From Martelella sp. AD-3 (GTDB lineage: Bacteria > Pseudomonadota > Alphaproteobacteria > Rhizobiales > Rhizobiaceae), in contig NZ_CP014276.1 of the NCBI RefSeq assembly GCF_001578105.1, positions 186,001 to 250,000 of the forward strand: a DNA stretch of 64,000 bases, read 5' to 3'. Under the pieces are notes generated by a model that saw only the letters and a list, made by a program, of their open reading frames with translations, did not search any database and was not told where the DNA came from. Positions 44,365-52,531 of the stretch are shown piece by piece. The number at the start of each line of letters is the position of its first letter. Within the stretch, counting starts at the first letter, position 1. Made by a program: the position numbers and the translations under genes.

Positions 44365-45791
44365 CGCGGATCCTCCACCTCGACACCGGCGCGGCCCGCC
44401 GCAACCCCTTCACGCATCAGCCATGCGCCGAGCAGAACCATCAACGCGATCACCACTGCGGCGACGGGCGCAATCCTGCGGCGGTCGGACTGGTTGAAGG
44501 CCGTGCGGACGAAGAAGGCGATGACGGCGAACAGCAGGGCGACGAGCACGAACGGCGCGGCCTGATTGCGAAGCGCGATCGTCTGCGTATCCGGTCGGGC
44601 AACCTCGAGCGGCGCAACGTAGAGCGCCTCCGGCGCGATCGGCGGAAGAGGACCGGGAACCGATGCTTCGACCTCAGCGGGATCGCGAACAGGGCCGTCA
44701 TTCGTCGCATGCAGTATGACGCCAAGCGCCACGACACTGAGTGCCACAAAATAAAGAAGCGGCGAGAAATTATGGATATGGCGCTGAATGAAGGGGATGA
44801 TCAGTGTGAGCAGCAGCGAGATCACCAGGATCGAACCATAGGCGAGATTGGTGACGAAGCTCTGCACCGCGCCGAAATTGAAGGTCGCGAGAACGAAGGT
44901 GATCAAGTAGAGGTTCGCTGCGCCAAGGAAAGAGCCGAAAGCGCTGGCCCGTCCGCCGGCAAGCGATGCCCCGCCAAGGACCAGCGCCGTGACGGCGATC
45001 AGCGTGTAGGTGGTGCCCTGCGAGGGATCGCCGGAGGAAATCAGCGCCGTGAACGCGATCGCTGCCAATCCCGCGAAAGCGCCTGAGATCAGATGGGCGC
45101 CGATCCGCACAACGGTGATTGGCACGCCGCTGGTATAGGCGGCGCGTTCATCCGAGCCCATCAACCGCAGGTGCGTGAAGAAGGCGGTGCGCGAGAACAG
45201 GCCCCAGGCAATGGTGGCAAGCACAAGAATGGCGAGGACGGGGGAGAAGATCGTGGTGCCAAGCCCCCAGTCGGCCATGAATTGCGGCGCCATGCCGCCC
45301 GGGCGCGGCAAAATCACGAGATTGATGCCGGAAAGCGCCAGATAGCCGGACAGGGAAACGATGATCGGCTGGACCCGGACGTAGATTACGATAAGCGCGA
45401 AAATGAACTGGTAAAGCGCACCGGTCAGAATGGCGTAGACGAAGATCGTGATCGGGCTGCCGATAACGCCTGCGCCATGAAGCTGGATGAGCGTGACGTT
45501 GATGAAGCCGATCAGCGGACCGATCGACAGATCGACAGTGCCCCGACCGGAGATCACCGAGGCCATCAGCGCGTAGGTTGCCAATATCAGCGGCGTGGCC
45601 ACAATGATGGCGCTGCCGATGCCATTGCTGCTCATCAAGTTCGGCGAGCGCAACACCGCAAGACCGAGCAGCGCGAAGAACATGGTGATCGGAACCAGAA
45701 GGAACGGATTTGCACGCCCGCCCTGCGCCTGCCCGGCGACAGCGCGATCGGATACGGTTTCCGTCCTGGTATTGGTGAGCGCGTTGTTCAT
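44361..45791 (-). CDS. Enlarged ribose-type ABC transporter permease, first subunit
   Basis: A 476-residue permease. Core BPD_transp_2 features are GRGTVDLSIGPLIGFINVTLIQ and VTALVLGGASLAGGRASAFGSFLGA. After the core there is an unusual C-terminal extension of about 120 residues: one helix, a proline-rich hydrophilic stretch (GPVRDPAEVEASVPGPLPPIAPEAL) and two more helices. Both permeases in this operon are therefore enlarged, at opposite ends. Its ATG overlaps the ATPase stop by 4 bases. Confidence 0.87.
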   Translation of the reverse strand: MNNALTNTRTETVSDRAVAGQAQGGRANPFLLVPITMFFALLGLAVLRSPNLMSSNGIGSAIIVATPLILATYALMASVISGRGTVDLSIGPLIGFINVTLIQLHGAGVIGSPITIFVYAILTGALYQFIFALIVIYVRVQPIIVSLSGYLALSGINLVILPRPGGMAPQFMADWGLGTTIFSPVLAILVLATIAWGLFSRTAFFTHLRLMGSDERAAYTSGVPITVVRIGAHLISGAFAGLAAIAFTALISSGDPSQGTTYTLIAVTALVLGGASLAGGRASAFGSFLGAANLYLITFVLATFNFGAVQSFVTNLAYGSILVISLLLTLIIPFIQRHIHNFSPLLYFVALSVVALGVILHATNDGPVRDPAEVEASVPGPLPPIAPEALYVAPLEVARPDTQTIALRNQAAPFVLVALLFAVIAFFVRTAFNQSDRRRIAPVAAVVIALMVLLGAWLMREGVAAGRAGVEVEDPR

Positions 45792-47578
45792 CGGCCAAGG
45801 CTTCTGGCTTGGCCGCTCTCGGCATCGAATTCGATGATCCGGATGGGTTTGCGAAACGGTGCGGGCGGCGGGCGTTCGGCTTCTTCGTGCGCGGCGTCAT
45901 CAGCGGCCGCCGGGACAAGCGCTGTTTCGACGGCGGCATGGCCGCGCGCTTCCGCCGTCGGCCGGAGCGCCGGCGATGGCCGGTCTGACCCTTCGGGCAC
46001 CTGCCCCTCGGGCATAGCCAGTCCGCTTCCGTCGGTCTGGCCGAACATCGCCTCAAGCACCTTTTGCGGCTCGAGCGTCCGCCCGTCGAAGGCATCAAAG
46101 GGGCGACCGTCGCGGAACACGATCACGCGGGTGGCGAAACCCACGAATTCCTCCAGCTCCGATGACATGTAGACGACCGATTTTCCGTCCTCCGCGAAGG
46201 CTCTGAGATGTTTGTAGAGTTCGTTCTTGGCGCCGACATCGATCCCGCGCGCGGGATCGTTGAGCACGATGATATCGGGCCGCATGGCAAAACCCCGTCC
46301 GATCAGCACTTTCTGCTGATTGCCGCCGGAAAGGGAGGTTATGCGATCCTCGCGCGCGCCAAGCTTGATCAACAGGTTTTCCGCCTCACGCTTGAAAACC
46401 GCCGAGAGCGTCTCTCTGTCGATGATGCCCAAGAAACCGCCGCGCTTCTTCTCCCGGTAGAGTGGCATCACCATGTTTTCGAAGATCGAGAGCGAGGCGA
46501 AGATGCCTTCGCGCTTGCGGTCGCCCGATACATAGGCGATCCGCCCCTTGACCGCGTCGGCAAGTCCGAGAACCGCCTGAAGCCTGCCGTCGCGGTCGGC
46601 GACCTGGACAAGCCCGCTGCGCGGCGGCTCGACTCCGGCCAACGCGCGGACGAAATCGTCCTGCCCCTGGCCGTCGAGGCCGGCGATGCCGACGATTTCG
46701 CCGCGCCGCAGATGGAAATCAAACGGCGCCGTCCCGTCCCAAAGCGTGATGCGCTCGGCCAAAAGGGCAAGCCGGTCGACCCGCGGTCGCGGCGCCTCTT
46801 GATGATGGCCGCCGCCGGCGGTCTCATCGCCGGTCATCAGCGCCAGGAGGTTCTTTTCGGTGATCTCATGCTTTTCCAGCACGCCGACATCGCAGCCATC
46901 GCGCAGCACCGTGGCACGATCGGAAATGCGGATCAGTTCGGCAATGCGGTGAGTGACGATCAGAACCGTCGCGCCGGCATCGCGCAGCGCCCGCATCTTG
47001 GCGAAGAGCCGCTCGGTACTGTCGAAATCGAGCGCCGCGGAGCTCTCGTCCAGGATCAGGACTTTCGGTTCGCTGACCAGCGCACGGGCAATCGTGATCC
47101 ACTGTTTCAGGCCAAGCGGCAGCGTTCCCGCAATGGCGAAGGGATCGACGGGCTCGCCGGAAAGGTCGAGCATCAGCTCGGCAGCGCGGGCAACCTTGCG
47201 CTCCTGGGAGAAAACCTTGGAAAAGAGCGCGTCCGCGCCCATGAAAATATTGTCGACGACCGTGCTCTCATCGGCGACCAGCACCTCCTGATAGACGGTC
47301 GAGATGCCGAGCGCCCGGCTTTCCGCCGGCGTCGTCGGGGTTTCGCCGAGAATCGAGACCGAGCCGCTGTCAAAGGGAAGCACGCCCGACACCACTTTTG
47401 CCATGGTGCTCTTGCCGCAACCATTGCCGCCGACGATGGCGTGAATCTCGCCTGCCCGCGCCGAAAAGCTCGCGCCGTTCAGGGCACGGGTCGGTCCGAA
47501 AAACTTCTTCACGTTGCGCACCGCGATCGTTTCCTGACCGTGGGATGCTGGTGATGTTTCGGCTTCTGGGCGCAGCAT
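45788..47578 (-). CDS. Double-domain sugar-type ABC ATPase with motif-bearing C-terminal tail
   Basis: About 596 residues. The first ABC domain has Walker A GGNGCGKST, signature LPLGLKQWITIARAL and Walker B VLILDESSAAL. The second has the degenerate Walker A GLDGQGQ usual in this class, signature LSGGNQQKVLIGRGF and DPARGID. After the normal end (about residue 515) comes a Pro/Ala/Glu-rich linker of some 60 residues and then PIRIIEFDAESGQARSLGR. The lactonase of the same operon begins MKIIEFDEKGQRRE. The ATG at 47578 is chosen; an in-frame TTG at 47605 is possible. Relatives are about 500 residues, so the tail is an addition. Confidence 0.9.
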   Translation of the reverse strand: MLRPEAETSPASHGQETIAVRNVKKFFGPTRALNGASFSARAGEIHAIVGGNGCGKSTMAKVVSGVLPFDSGSVSILGETPTTPAESRALGISTVYQEVLVADESTVVDNIFMGADALFSKVFSQERKVARAAELMLDLSGEPVDPFAIAGTLPLGLKQWITIARALVSEPKVLILDESSAALDFDSTERLFAKMRALRDAGATVLIVTHRIAELIRISDRATVLRDGCDVGVLEKHEITEKNLLALMTGDETAGGGHHQEAPRPRVDRLALLAERITLWDGTAPFDFHLRRGEIVGIAGLDGQGQDDFVRALAGVEPPRSGLVQVADRDGRLQAVLGLADAVKGRIAYVSGDRKREGIFASLSIFENMVMPLYREKKRGGFLGIIDRETLSAVFKREAENLLIKLGAREDRITSLSGGNQQKVLIGRGFAMRPDIIVLNDPARGIDVGAKNELYKHLRAFAEDGKSVVYMSSELEEFVGFATRVIVFRDGRPFDAFDGRTLEPQKVLEAMFGQTDGSGLAMPEGQVPEGSDRPSPALRPTAEARGHAAVETALVPAAADDAAHEEAERPPPAPFRKPIRIIEFDAESGQARSLGR

Positions 47579-47614
47579 GGCGATCGTATCCCGGTGAAAT
47601 GTCAAGACGCTTGA

Positions 47615-47638
47615 GGCCGCCGACCGTGGCCGGCGGCC
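47615..47638 (-). terminator. Intercistronic hairpin between binding-protein and ATPase genes
   Basis: Stem GGCCGCCG / CGGCGGCC (47615-47622 with 47631-47638), loop of 8, located 8 bases after the binding-protein stop. No T-tract follows on the minus strand, so it more likely stabilises the upstream message or partly attenuates than terminates fully. Same position relative to the binding-protein gene as the hairpin at 7121-7149. Confidence 0.55.
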
Positions 47639-47645
47639 TTCTGCA

Positions 47646-48815
47646 TCAGGGCTTGTATGCTGTCGGATCGGCGGGCTTCATGAAGAAGTCGTTGAGATAG
47701 GCCTCCGAGCCCCAGTTGTCCTTGCCGACATTGAGCCAGGCCTGGCTGTTCTCGTCGCAATCTTCCGGAAGGATTTTCGCAACGTCGTCATAGGTCAGCA
47801 CGACAGGATCGACGAGAACGGACTGGATCTTCGGTCCCTGCCCCTGCAGCGTGCGCATCATGACATCCCAGATCAGCTGGACATCATCGCCCGGCGGCCA
47901 GGTCTGAACGGCGGCGTCAATCAGGTCCGGATTCTTGCGCCAGGTGCAAAGCGCGCCCAGTTCGCCGCCGACGGTGACCTTGACGCCGGTGCGACCGGAC
48001 TGCTTGAGCGCCCGCAGAACACCCATTTCAGCCGCAGACTGGACGGCGATGGCATCAAGCTTGCCCGGATGGGTTGCCAGCCATTTCTGCACTTCTCCCT
48101 GGGCGATCTGGTCGGTCCACATGCCGGCGACCGAGCCGACGATCTTGATGCCCGGCGCGGTGGCAAGCCCCGCTTTCACGCCGCGATCCTGACTGTCGGA
48201 ACCGGACGTGCCGGGGATGCCCTCGACGACCAGGACATTGCCCTCTCCGCCCAGTTCCTCTGCCAGACGCTTGCCGATCTCGAAGCCCGCAACCTGATAG
48301 TTGACCGAGGAATTCATTGCCGACGGGGCTGTCAGATAGCCCGTCATGGAGAACACCGGCACGCCCTTGTCATAGGCATATTGTACGGTCTGGTTGAGCG
48401 CGGTGGGATTGGAGCAGCACACGAAAATGGCGTCGACGCCCTGGTCGACAAGCTGGCGCATCTGCTGGATCTGCGTCGAGTCATTCAGGTTGGATTGCGT
48501 GATCACGACATCGCTGATCAGGCCGAGTTCCTTCCATTTCGGAATGATCTCGTTCTGGAGTTCGTCCATCGCCCCGGCACGCCACGTGTTGCCGGCATAA
48601 GACGACGCATAGCCGATTTTCCACGGCGGCGGGTTCTTCGCCTTGAAATCCTGCAGCGGGCTTGCGGCCACCGGCTGCGCCGGGTCCAGCATGTCGGGAT
48701 TGTACAGGCGTTTGGCGACATCCGGATTGATAGAATCGACGCCGCCGGCATGTGCAAAAGCCGCACAGGACGCGGCCATGCCAACGGCGATTGCCAGGGT
48801 TCTCAAAAAAGTCAT
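47646..48815 (-). CDS. Periplasmic substrate-binding protein of the lactonase-operon ABC importer
   Basis: A 389-residue secreted protein with a Sec signal (MTFLRTLAIAVGMAASCAAFAHA). The mature part is a Peripla_BP_4 domain: WKIGYASSYAGNTWRAGAMDELQNEI, IQQMRQLVDQGVDAIFVCCSNPTALNQTV, and IKIVGSVAGMWTDQIAQGEVQKWLATHP. An unusual 50-residue segment (GGVDSINPDVAKRLYNPDMLDPAQPVAASPLQDFKAKNPPP) precedes the domain. The ATG at 48815 follows GAGGAGGAACC. First of the four ABC genes. Ligand unknown; the operon's enzymes point to a lactone, ester or hydroxy acid rather than a free sugar. Confidence 0.9.
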   Translation of the reverse strand: MTFLRTLAIAVGMAASCAAFAHAGGVDSINPDVAKRLYNPDMLDPAQPVAASPLQDFKAKNPPPWKIGYASSYAGNTWRAGAMDELQNEIIPKWKELGLISDVVITQSNLNDSTQIQQMRQLVDQGVDAIFVCCSNPTALNQTVQYAYDKGVPVFSMTGYLTAPSAMNSSVNYQVAGFEIGKRLAEELGGEGNVLVVEGIPGTSGSDSQDRGVKAGLATAPGIKIVGSVAGMWTDQIAQGEVQKWLATHPGKLDAIAVQSAAEMGVLRALKQSGRTGVKVTVGGELGALCTWRKNPDLIDAAVQTWPPGDDVQLIWDVMMRTLQGQGPKIQSVLVDPVVLTYDDVAKILPEDCDENSQAWLNVGKDNWGSEAYLNDFFMKPADPTAYKP

Positions 48816-48942
48816 TGGTTCCTCCTCTTCGATAGCACAGACCACCTGTGCGGCAGTTCAACGGAAACAGACCGGCCCTTCCTTACTGGCCGCCGGCCGC
48901 GGCCTTGCAATCACTCCCGCCGGGCCTCAGCCCGGAAGTCTC

Positions 48943-49881
48943 TCAGTCATAGAAGTCGTGCGGCGCCTTCAAAAAGGTCTGCCAGTTGTCGGGATCGTGT
49001 CCCGTAACCACCATCGCATTCGTGTCGCTCGCGATCCGGCGCAGCTTCGCCACGGAATTCGCGGCGTCGGCGGACGAATGGACAAGGCCGGGCAAGGCCT
49101 TGTTTTCCCAGTGGTCGAGCGTGTAGGCGGCATCGATCGTCAGCAACACCGGCCCGGTTTTCGGCAAGGTGATCAGAAAGGACTGATGCCCCGGCGCATG
49201 ACCCGGCGTGAAGATCATGCGGACGGCGCCGTCGCCGAACAGATCGTAATTGTCGGTGTATTCCCCGCCGAGGAACTTCCAGTTGAGGCCGGGCCTGTCG
49301 AAGTCGGCGCGGATATAGGCGCCGCGGGCAAACCAGTGCGGGTTGAACGCATAGTCATATTCCACGCGCTGGCAGATGATCTGCGCGTTCGGAAAATGGC
49401 CGATTGCCCCGGTGTGGTCGAGATGGAGATGGGATTGCAGCACATAGCGGACCGATCCGGGGTCGACGCCGACCGAGCGGCACTGATCGGCGCAGTTCTC
49501 CGAAACCTCCATGACCGGATCATAGGCGTCGACAACCGCCCCCCAATGCGCCCGCTTGTCGATCGCGGCCTCGATCGCATTGCCGCCGTCGATGACGATA
49601 TTGCCTGCCGGATGCTTGATCAGAAACCACGGAACGGGAATGTCGAAATCGCTCTCCCCCTGGTTCATCTTGATGAATTTGAGCTTGGTCTTCAGAATCC
49701 CTGTCTGGAACATATGAAGCTCGATACCCGAGGAACTGCCGCCTCTGCGCCGCGAACGATCGGCCGCAGGCGCCCGGACGCCCGGACGCGGCGCAAGACT
49801 GCTGGCCGTTCCGCTTCCCGAAAGCGTTTCCGGCCGGGTTTCCCGACGCTGTCCCTTTTCATCAAATTCAATGATCTTCAT
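48943..49881 (-). CDS. Metallo-beta-lactamase-fold lactonase (AttM/AiiA-like) with N-terminal motif extension
   Basis: A 312-residue protein. From about residue 53 it is an AttM/AiiA-type lactonase with the zinc motif HLHLDHTGAIG (151-161), later metal ligands near GHAPGHQSFLI, and GHDPDNW at the C-terminus. Residues 1-52 are an extension absent from normal 250-270 residue relatives: MKIIEFDEKGQRRE then a Ser/Arg/Pro/Gly-rich linker. The IIEFD...GQ.R motif recurs in the C-terminal tail of the ABC ATPase of this operon. With the 4-hydroxybutyrate and succinate-semialdehyde dehydrogenases downstream, opening of gamma-butyrolactone is the likely reaction; acyl-homoserine lactones are an alternative substrate. 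Confidence 0.85.
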   Translation of the reverse strand: MKIIEFDEKGQRRETRPETLSGSGTASSLAPRPGVRAPAADRSRRRGGSSSGIELHMFQTGILKTKLKFIKMNQGESDFDIPVPWFLIKHPAGNIVIDGGNAIEAAIDKRAHWGAVVDAYDPVMEVSENCADQCRSVGVDPGSVRYVLQSHLHLDHTGAIGHFPNAQIICQRVEYDYAFNPHWFARGAYIRADFDRPGLNWKFLGGEYTDNYDLFGDGAVRMIFTPGHAPGHQSFLITLPKTGPVLLTIDAAYTLDHWENKALPGLVHSSADAANSVAKLRRIASDTNAMVVTGHDPDNWQTFLKAPHDFYD

Positions 49882-49936
49882 ACGAATTTCCCCGACGCGA
49901 TTTTCTGCTGGCTGCTGTGTCCCGGTGATGCGCGCT

Positions 49937-50785
49937 TCATGTGCGTTCCTCGATGAGCCGCAGCGCTTCCTTCAAATACACGGCGAAAAGCGGATAGTTC
50001 TCCGACATCGGGAAATGCCCGATATCCTCCATCTCGATATAGATGCCGCCCGGTATCTGCCGCGCGGTGTTCTCCGTCGCATCAGGCGGTGTGAGATAGT
50101 CATAGGTGCCGGTCATCATGATCACCGGGCACTGACGGGTATCGATACCGCCAAGTTTGGTCCGCAGGTCATGGTCGACGGAGTAGAAATAGAGGTCGCC
50201 TTTGAAAACCTCGGACCCTTGCGTGTAGTAGTGCCAGGTGAGCCAGCGGTCCTTGTCCGGGCTTTGCGGCGCCATCAGGTCCCACACGCCGGAGGCGCAG
50301 ACCTGGGCAGCGTTGGCATGCGGATGGCGCCACCAGTCGAGAAAGAAGCCGGGCGCATGCTCTGCGGCCTCAACCGGGATGACGGCGCGGAAACGGTCCG
50401 GGTGATGGAGCGCGAGCTGCAAGGCGATATTGCCGCCAAAGGAAGAGCCCATGAAGATCGGATTTTCCAGATCGAGCGCATCGCAGAACGCGGTAATGAA
50501 ATTCATATAGTGCTCGGTCGTCAGCCGATATTCTTCCGTCCACCACTCCTTGTTGAGCGGCGGGTCGGACTTGCCGTGACGGGCAAGATCATAGGCAATC
50601 ACATCGTAGTCGGCCGTGATTTCGCTATCTTCCAGAAGATCGCGCCACTGGTGGTTGTGGCAGCCGGCGGTATGCTGGCAGACAAGCGGCACGCCCTCGC
50701 CGTTGCGCAGGTAAAAGACCTTGTACTCGTAGCCGTCGACATCAATCGTGACATAACGTCCGATGACAGGCGAATGCTTGGCCAT
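49937..50785 (-). CDS. Alpha/beta hydrolase
   Basis: A 282-residue alpha/beta hydrolase. Nucleophile elbow GSSFG with Ser115, acid in MMTGTYDYLTP and catalytic His in MEDIGHFPMSENY; oxyanion region CQHTAGCHNHQWRDLL. The ATG at 50785 follows CGGAGCCC and gives the natural N-terminus MAKHSPVIGRY; the frame stays open upstream only by overlapping the preceding gene. It could cleave an ester to release the hydroxy acid or lactone processed by the rest of the operon (inference). Epoxide hydrolase or haloperoxidase-like activities are not excluded. Confidence 0.83.
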   Translation of the reverse strand: MAKHSPVIGRYVTIDVDGYEYKVFYLRNGEGVPLVCQHTAGCHNHQWRDLLEDSEITADYDVIAYDLARHGKSDPPLNKEWWTEEYRLTTEHYMNFITAFCDALDLENPIFMGSSFGGNIALQLALHHPDRFRAVIPVEAAEHAPGFFLDWWRHPHANAAQVCASGVWDLMAPQSPDKDRWLTWHYYTQGSEVFKGDLYFYSVDHDLRTKLGGIDTRQCPVIMMTGTYDYLTPPDATENTARQIPGGIYIEMEDIGHFPMSENYPLFAVYLKEALRLIEERT

Positions 50786-50843
50786 AAAGGGCTCCGTATG
50801 TTTCGAAAGCGCACCGGGCGCAACAACAGGGCGCGCGCCGGGC

Positions 50844-51227
50844 TCAGACCGGCACGCCGACTTTGCGAAGCAGTTCAAACTGAACGGTAAAATTGCGCAG
50901 GTTCTGCATGAGGACGAGAAGATTGCCCTCAAGCTTCAGGTCCCGCCGGAAGCTTGCCGACCAGATGCCGTGATACATCGGCTCCGGTATCGGCTTGGCA
51001 AATTCGCGCCACGTAGCAGGACCGGCGCGCAAGGCAAAGTCATAGGCATCCATCGGCGCGGGATCGATATTGATCTCGCTGACCTTGCCGTCGATCATGC
51101 GAATGATGACCTTCGCGGTGCCCATGTCCCAAAGGTAAGTACAGGTGAAATAGCGCGCCATCGCGCCGATCGTCCGATCGCCGTCAGACGCTTCCGCGAA
51201 GCGGATGGCCCAGTCTCTCTTGCTCAT
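50844..51227 (-). CDS. Small SCP2-like protein, unknown function
   Basis: A 127-residue protein with a short beta-rich N-terminal half (MARYFTCTYLWDMGTAKVIIRMIDGKVSEINIDP) and a C-terminal half, AYDFALRAGPATWREFAKPIPEPMYHGIWSASFRRDLKLEGNLLVLMQNL, resembling the sterol-carrier-protein-2 fold pattern. The match is by eye and tentative. Two starts compete: 51233 is 3 bases from GGGAGGGG and 51227 is 9 bases away; the latter is taken. First gene of the leftward operon, directly facing the IclR gene. Confidence 0.55.
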   Translation of the reverse strand: MSKRDWAIRFAEASDGDRTIGAMARYFTCTYLWDMGTAKVIIRMIDGKVSEINIDPAPMDAYDFALRAGPATWREFAKPIPEPMYHGIWSASFRRDLKLEGNLLVLMQNLRNFTVQFELLRKVGVPV

Positions 51228-51291
51228 CACCATGCGCCCCCTCCCAAAAGCAACATAGCCTGCCCCGCGGGTCGTATCCCGACCCGATCAC

Positions 51292-51314
51292 GATTATGAA
51301 ATCAGTCCATAATC
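51292..51314. promoter_or_regulatory. Inverted repeat 1 in the IclR/operon intergenic region
   Basis: GATTATG-9-CATAATC, perfect 7-bp arms. First of three inverted repeats packed into 84 bases between the divergent SCP2-like and iclR genes. Likely operator or promoter overlap; not matched to a known consensus. Confidence 0.5.
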
Positions 51315-51320
51315 ATGCCC

Positions 51321-51342
51321 ACAGTTCGCTATAGTGAACTGT
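51321..51342. promoter_or_regulatory. Inverted repeat 2 (putative IclR operator)
   Basis: ACAGTTC-8-GAACTGT, perfect 7-bp arms with spacer GCTATAGT. Centre lies about 28 bases from repeat 1 and about 32 from repeat 3, roughly three helical turns each. Confidence 0.6.
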
Positions 51343-51352
51343 TTTCAGTAGA

Positions 51353-51375
51353 CAGAACAATAATGATCTGTTCTG
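51353..51375. promoter_or_regulatory. Inverted repeat 3 (putative IclR operator)
   Basis: CAGAACA-9-TGTTCTG, perfect 7-bp arms, ending 45 bases before the iclR ATG. Shares the A-CAG..AAC / GTT..CTG flavour with repeat 2. Multi-site operators bound by tetramers are usual for IclR proteins. Confidence 0.6.
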
Positions 51376-51420
51376 ATGGTTGTCAAGAATGATTTGGAGC
51401 GAAACGGCATTTGATTGGCG

Positions 51421-52221
51421 ATGGATCAAGAACAGACAAAACTGGTGCCCGCCGTGGAGCGGGCGACGCGCATACTCGATCTGGTGGCGAGAACCCGAAG
51501 CTATCCCAACCTGTCAGACCTCGCGCGCGAGCTTGGAATCGCGAAAAGCTCGGTTCATATGCTGTGCCGCACGCTTGTGGAACTGGGACTGCTGATCCGC
51601 CGCCCTGACCAGACCTACCAGCTCGGTCCCCATCTGATGCGCTGGTCGAACGCCTTTATGGAGCAGTCCGACGTGGCCACCGAGTTCGCCTCGATCTGGG
51701 ACAGGGAAACCGAGCTTCCGGGGGCAACAATTACGCTTACCGTTCTCGAAGGCAACGAGGTGGTCTACATCGCGGCGCGCAATTCGGACATCAGCCATTC
51801 GCTTGTCGATTTCCGCGCCGGCATGCGGCTTCCGGCAGCCTTTACCGCGACCGGAAAGGCCTTCCTGAGCCATATGAGCGATTTCGAAGTCAAGAGGATC
51901 TATGCGGACGGGCTGCCGCCGCCGCGTACGTCCTCCAGCGTCCAGACCGTTGAGCAGTTGCTCGCGGAACTGCGCGAGACGCGCGAAAGAGGCTACTCAG
52001 TCGACAACCAGCAAGTTGCCGAAGGCATTATCTGTTTTGGTGCGTCGGTTCTCGATTCACGCAACTTCCCGATCGCAGGGGTCGCCGTCAGTCTTCGGGC
52101 CGATGAACTCATCGACAGAGAACGCACCATCGCCAATGTAAGACGTATTGCAACGCGGCTATCCGCCCGCATGGGAGCCGATCTGGAACGGGCGGCGAGC
52201 CGGCGTACGAGGGTGGGCTAG
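51421..52221 (+). CDS. IclR-family transcriptional regulator (BlcR/AttJ-like role)
   Basis: A 266-residue IclR protein. N-terminal winged helix: AVERATRILDLVARTRSYPNLSDLARELGIAKSSVHMLCRTLVELGLL (about residues 12-60). C-terminal effector domain with SHSLVDFRAGMRLPAAFTATGKAFLSHM and GYSVDNQQVAEGIICFGASVLDSRNFPIAGVAVSL. The ATG at 51421 is taken; a TTG two codons earlier is possible, and the ribosome site is weak (GGAGCG about 20 bases away). It faces the lactonase/ABC operon across three inverted repeats, matching the IclR-type BlcR/AttJ control of attKLM in Agrobacterium. Its stop codon lies at the edge of repeat copy B. Confidence 0.88.
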   Translation: MDQEQTKLVPAVERATRILDLVARTRSYPNLSDLARELGIAKSSVHMLCRTLVELGLLIRRPDQTYQLGPHLMRWSNAFMEQSDVATEFASIWDRETELPGATITLTVLEGNEVVYIAARNSDISHSLVDFRAGMRLPAAFTATGKAFLSHMSDFEVKRIYADGLPPPRTSSSVQTVEQLLAELRETRERGYSVDNQQVAEGIICFGASVLDSRNFPIAGVAVSLRADELIDRERTIANVRRIATRLSARMGADLERAASRRTRVG

Positions 52222-52320
52222 CGCATCGGCCGGAAAATCGAAATCGAATTTCGGGAACCACGATGCGTCGGTTCAATCGGTTGGAGCGGTCTTTGTGCGT
52301 CCGAATGGACAACCTCCTGA
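52218..52320. repeat. Rhizobial-type intergenic repeat, copy B (inverted relative to copy A)
   Basis: About 103 bp. Read on the minus strand it aligns along its length with 10199-10304, sharing CCATTCGGACGCACAAAG, ACGCATCGTG and GGCCGATGCGCTAG, with scattered differences. As with copy A, its end supplies the stop codon of the neighbouring regulator gene (TAG, 52219-52221). Confidence 0.85.
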
Positions 52321-52462
52321 AAGCCCACATCTAGACGTGAGATCTCGACGGGGATTGCCGGTCAGGCCCCGGTCGGCGATGTCAGGTTGATCGGCCCGGG
52401 TGCGAGCCTGGAGCCGTTGAGCGACGCTAGCGCGGTTCCGCCTTTCATGGAGACGCGCACCG

Positions 52463-52531
52463 CTCTATCCGTTTGTTTTGACGCGTTTTCGCTTAACGTC
52501 AGATGTTTCCATCTGACTGCGAAATGCTCCA
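52463..52531. repeat. Second intergenic repeat-like element with internal hairpin
   Basis: Starts CTCTATCCGTTTGTTTTGAC and ends GAAATGCTCC, wording typical of another abundant rhizobial intergenic repeat (recognised from memory). Contains a perfect hairpin GTCAGATG-TTTC-CATCTGAC at 52498-52517. The surrounding 52321-52730 shows no gene. Confidence 0.55.
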
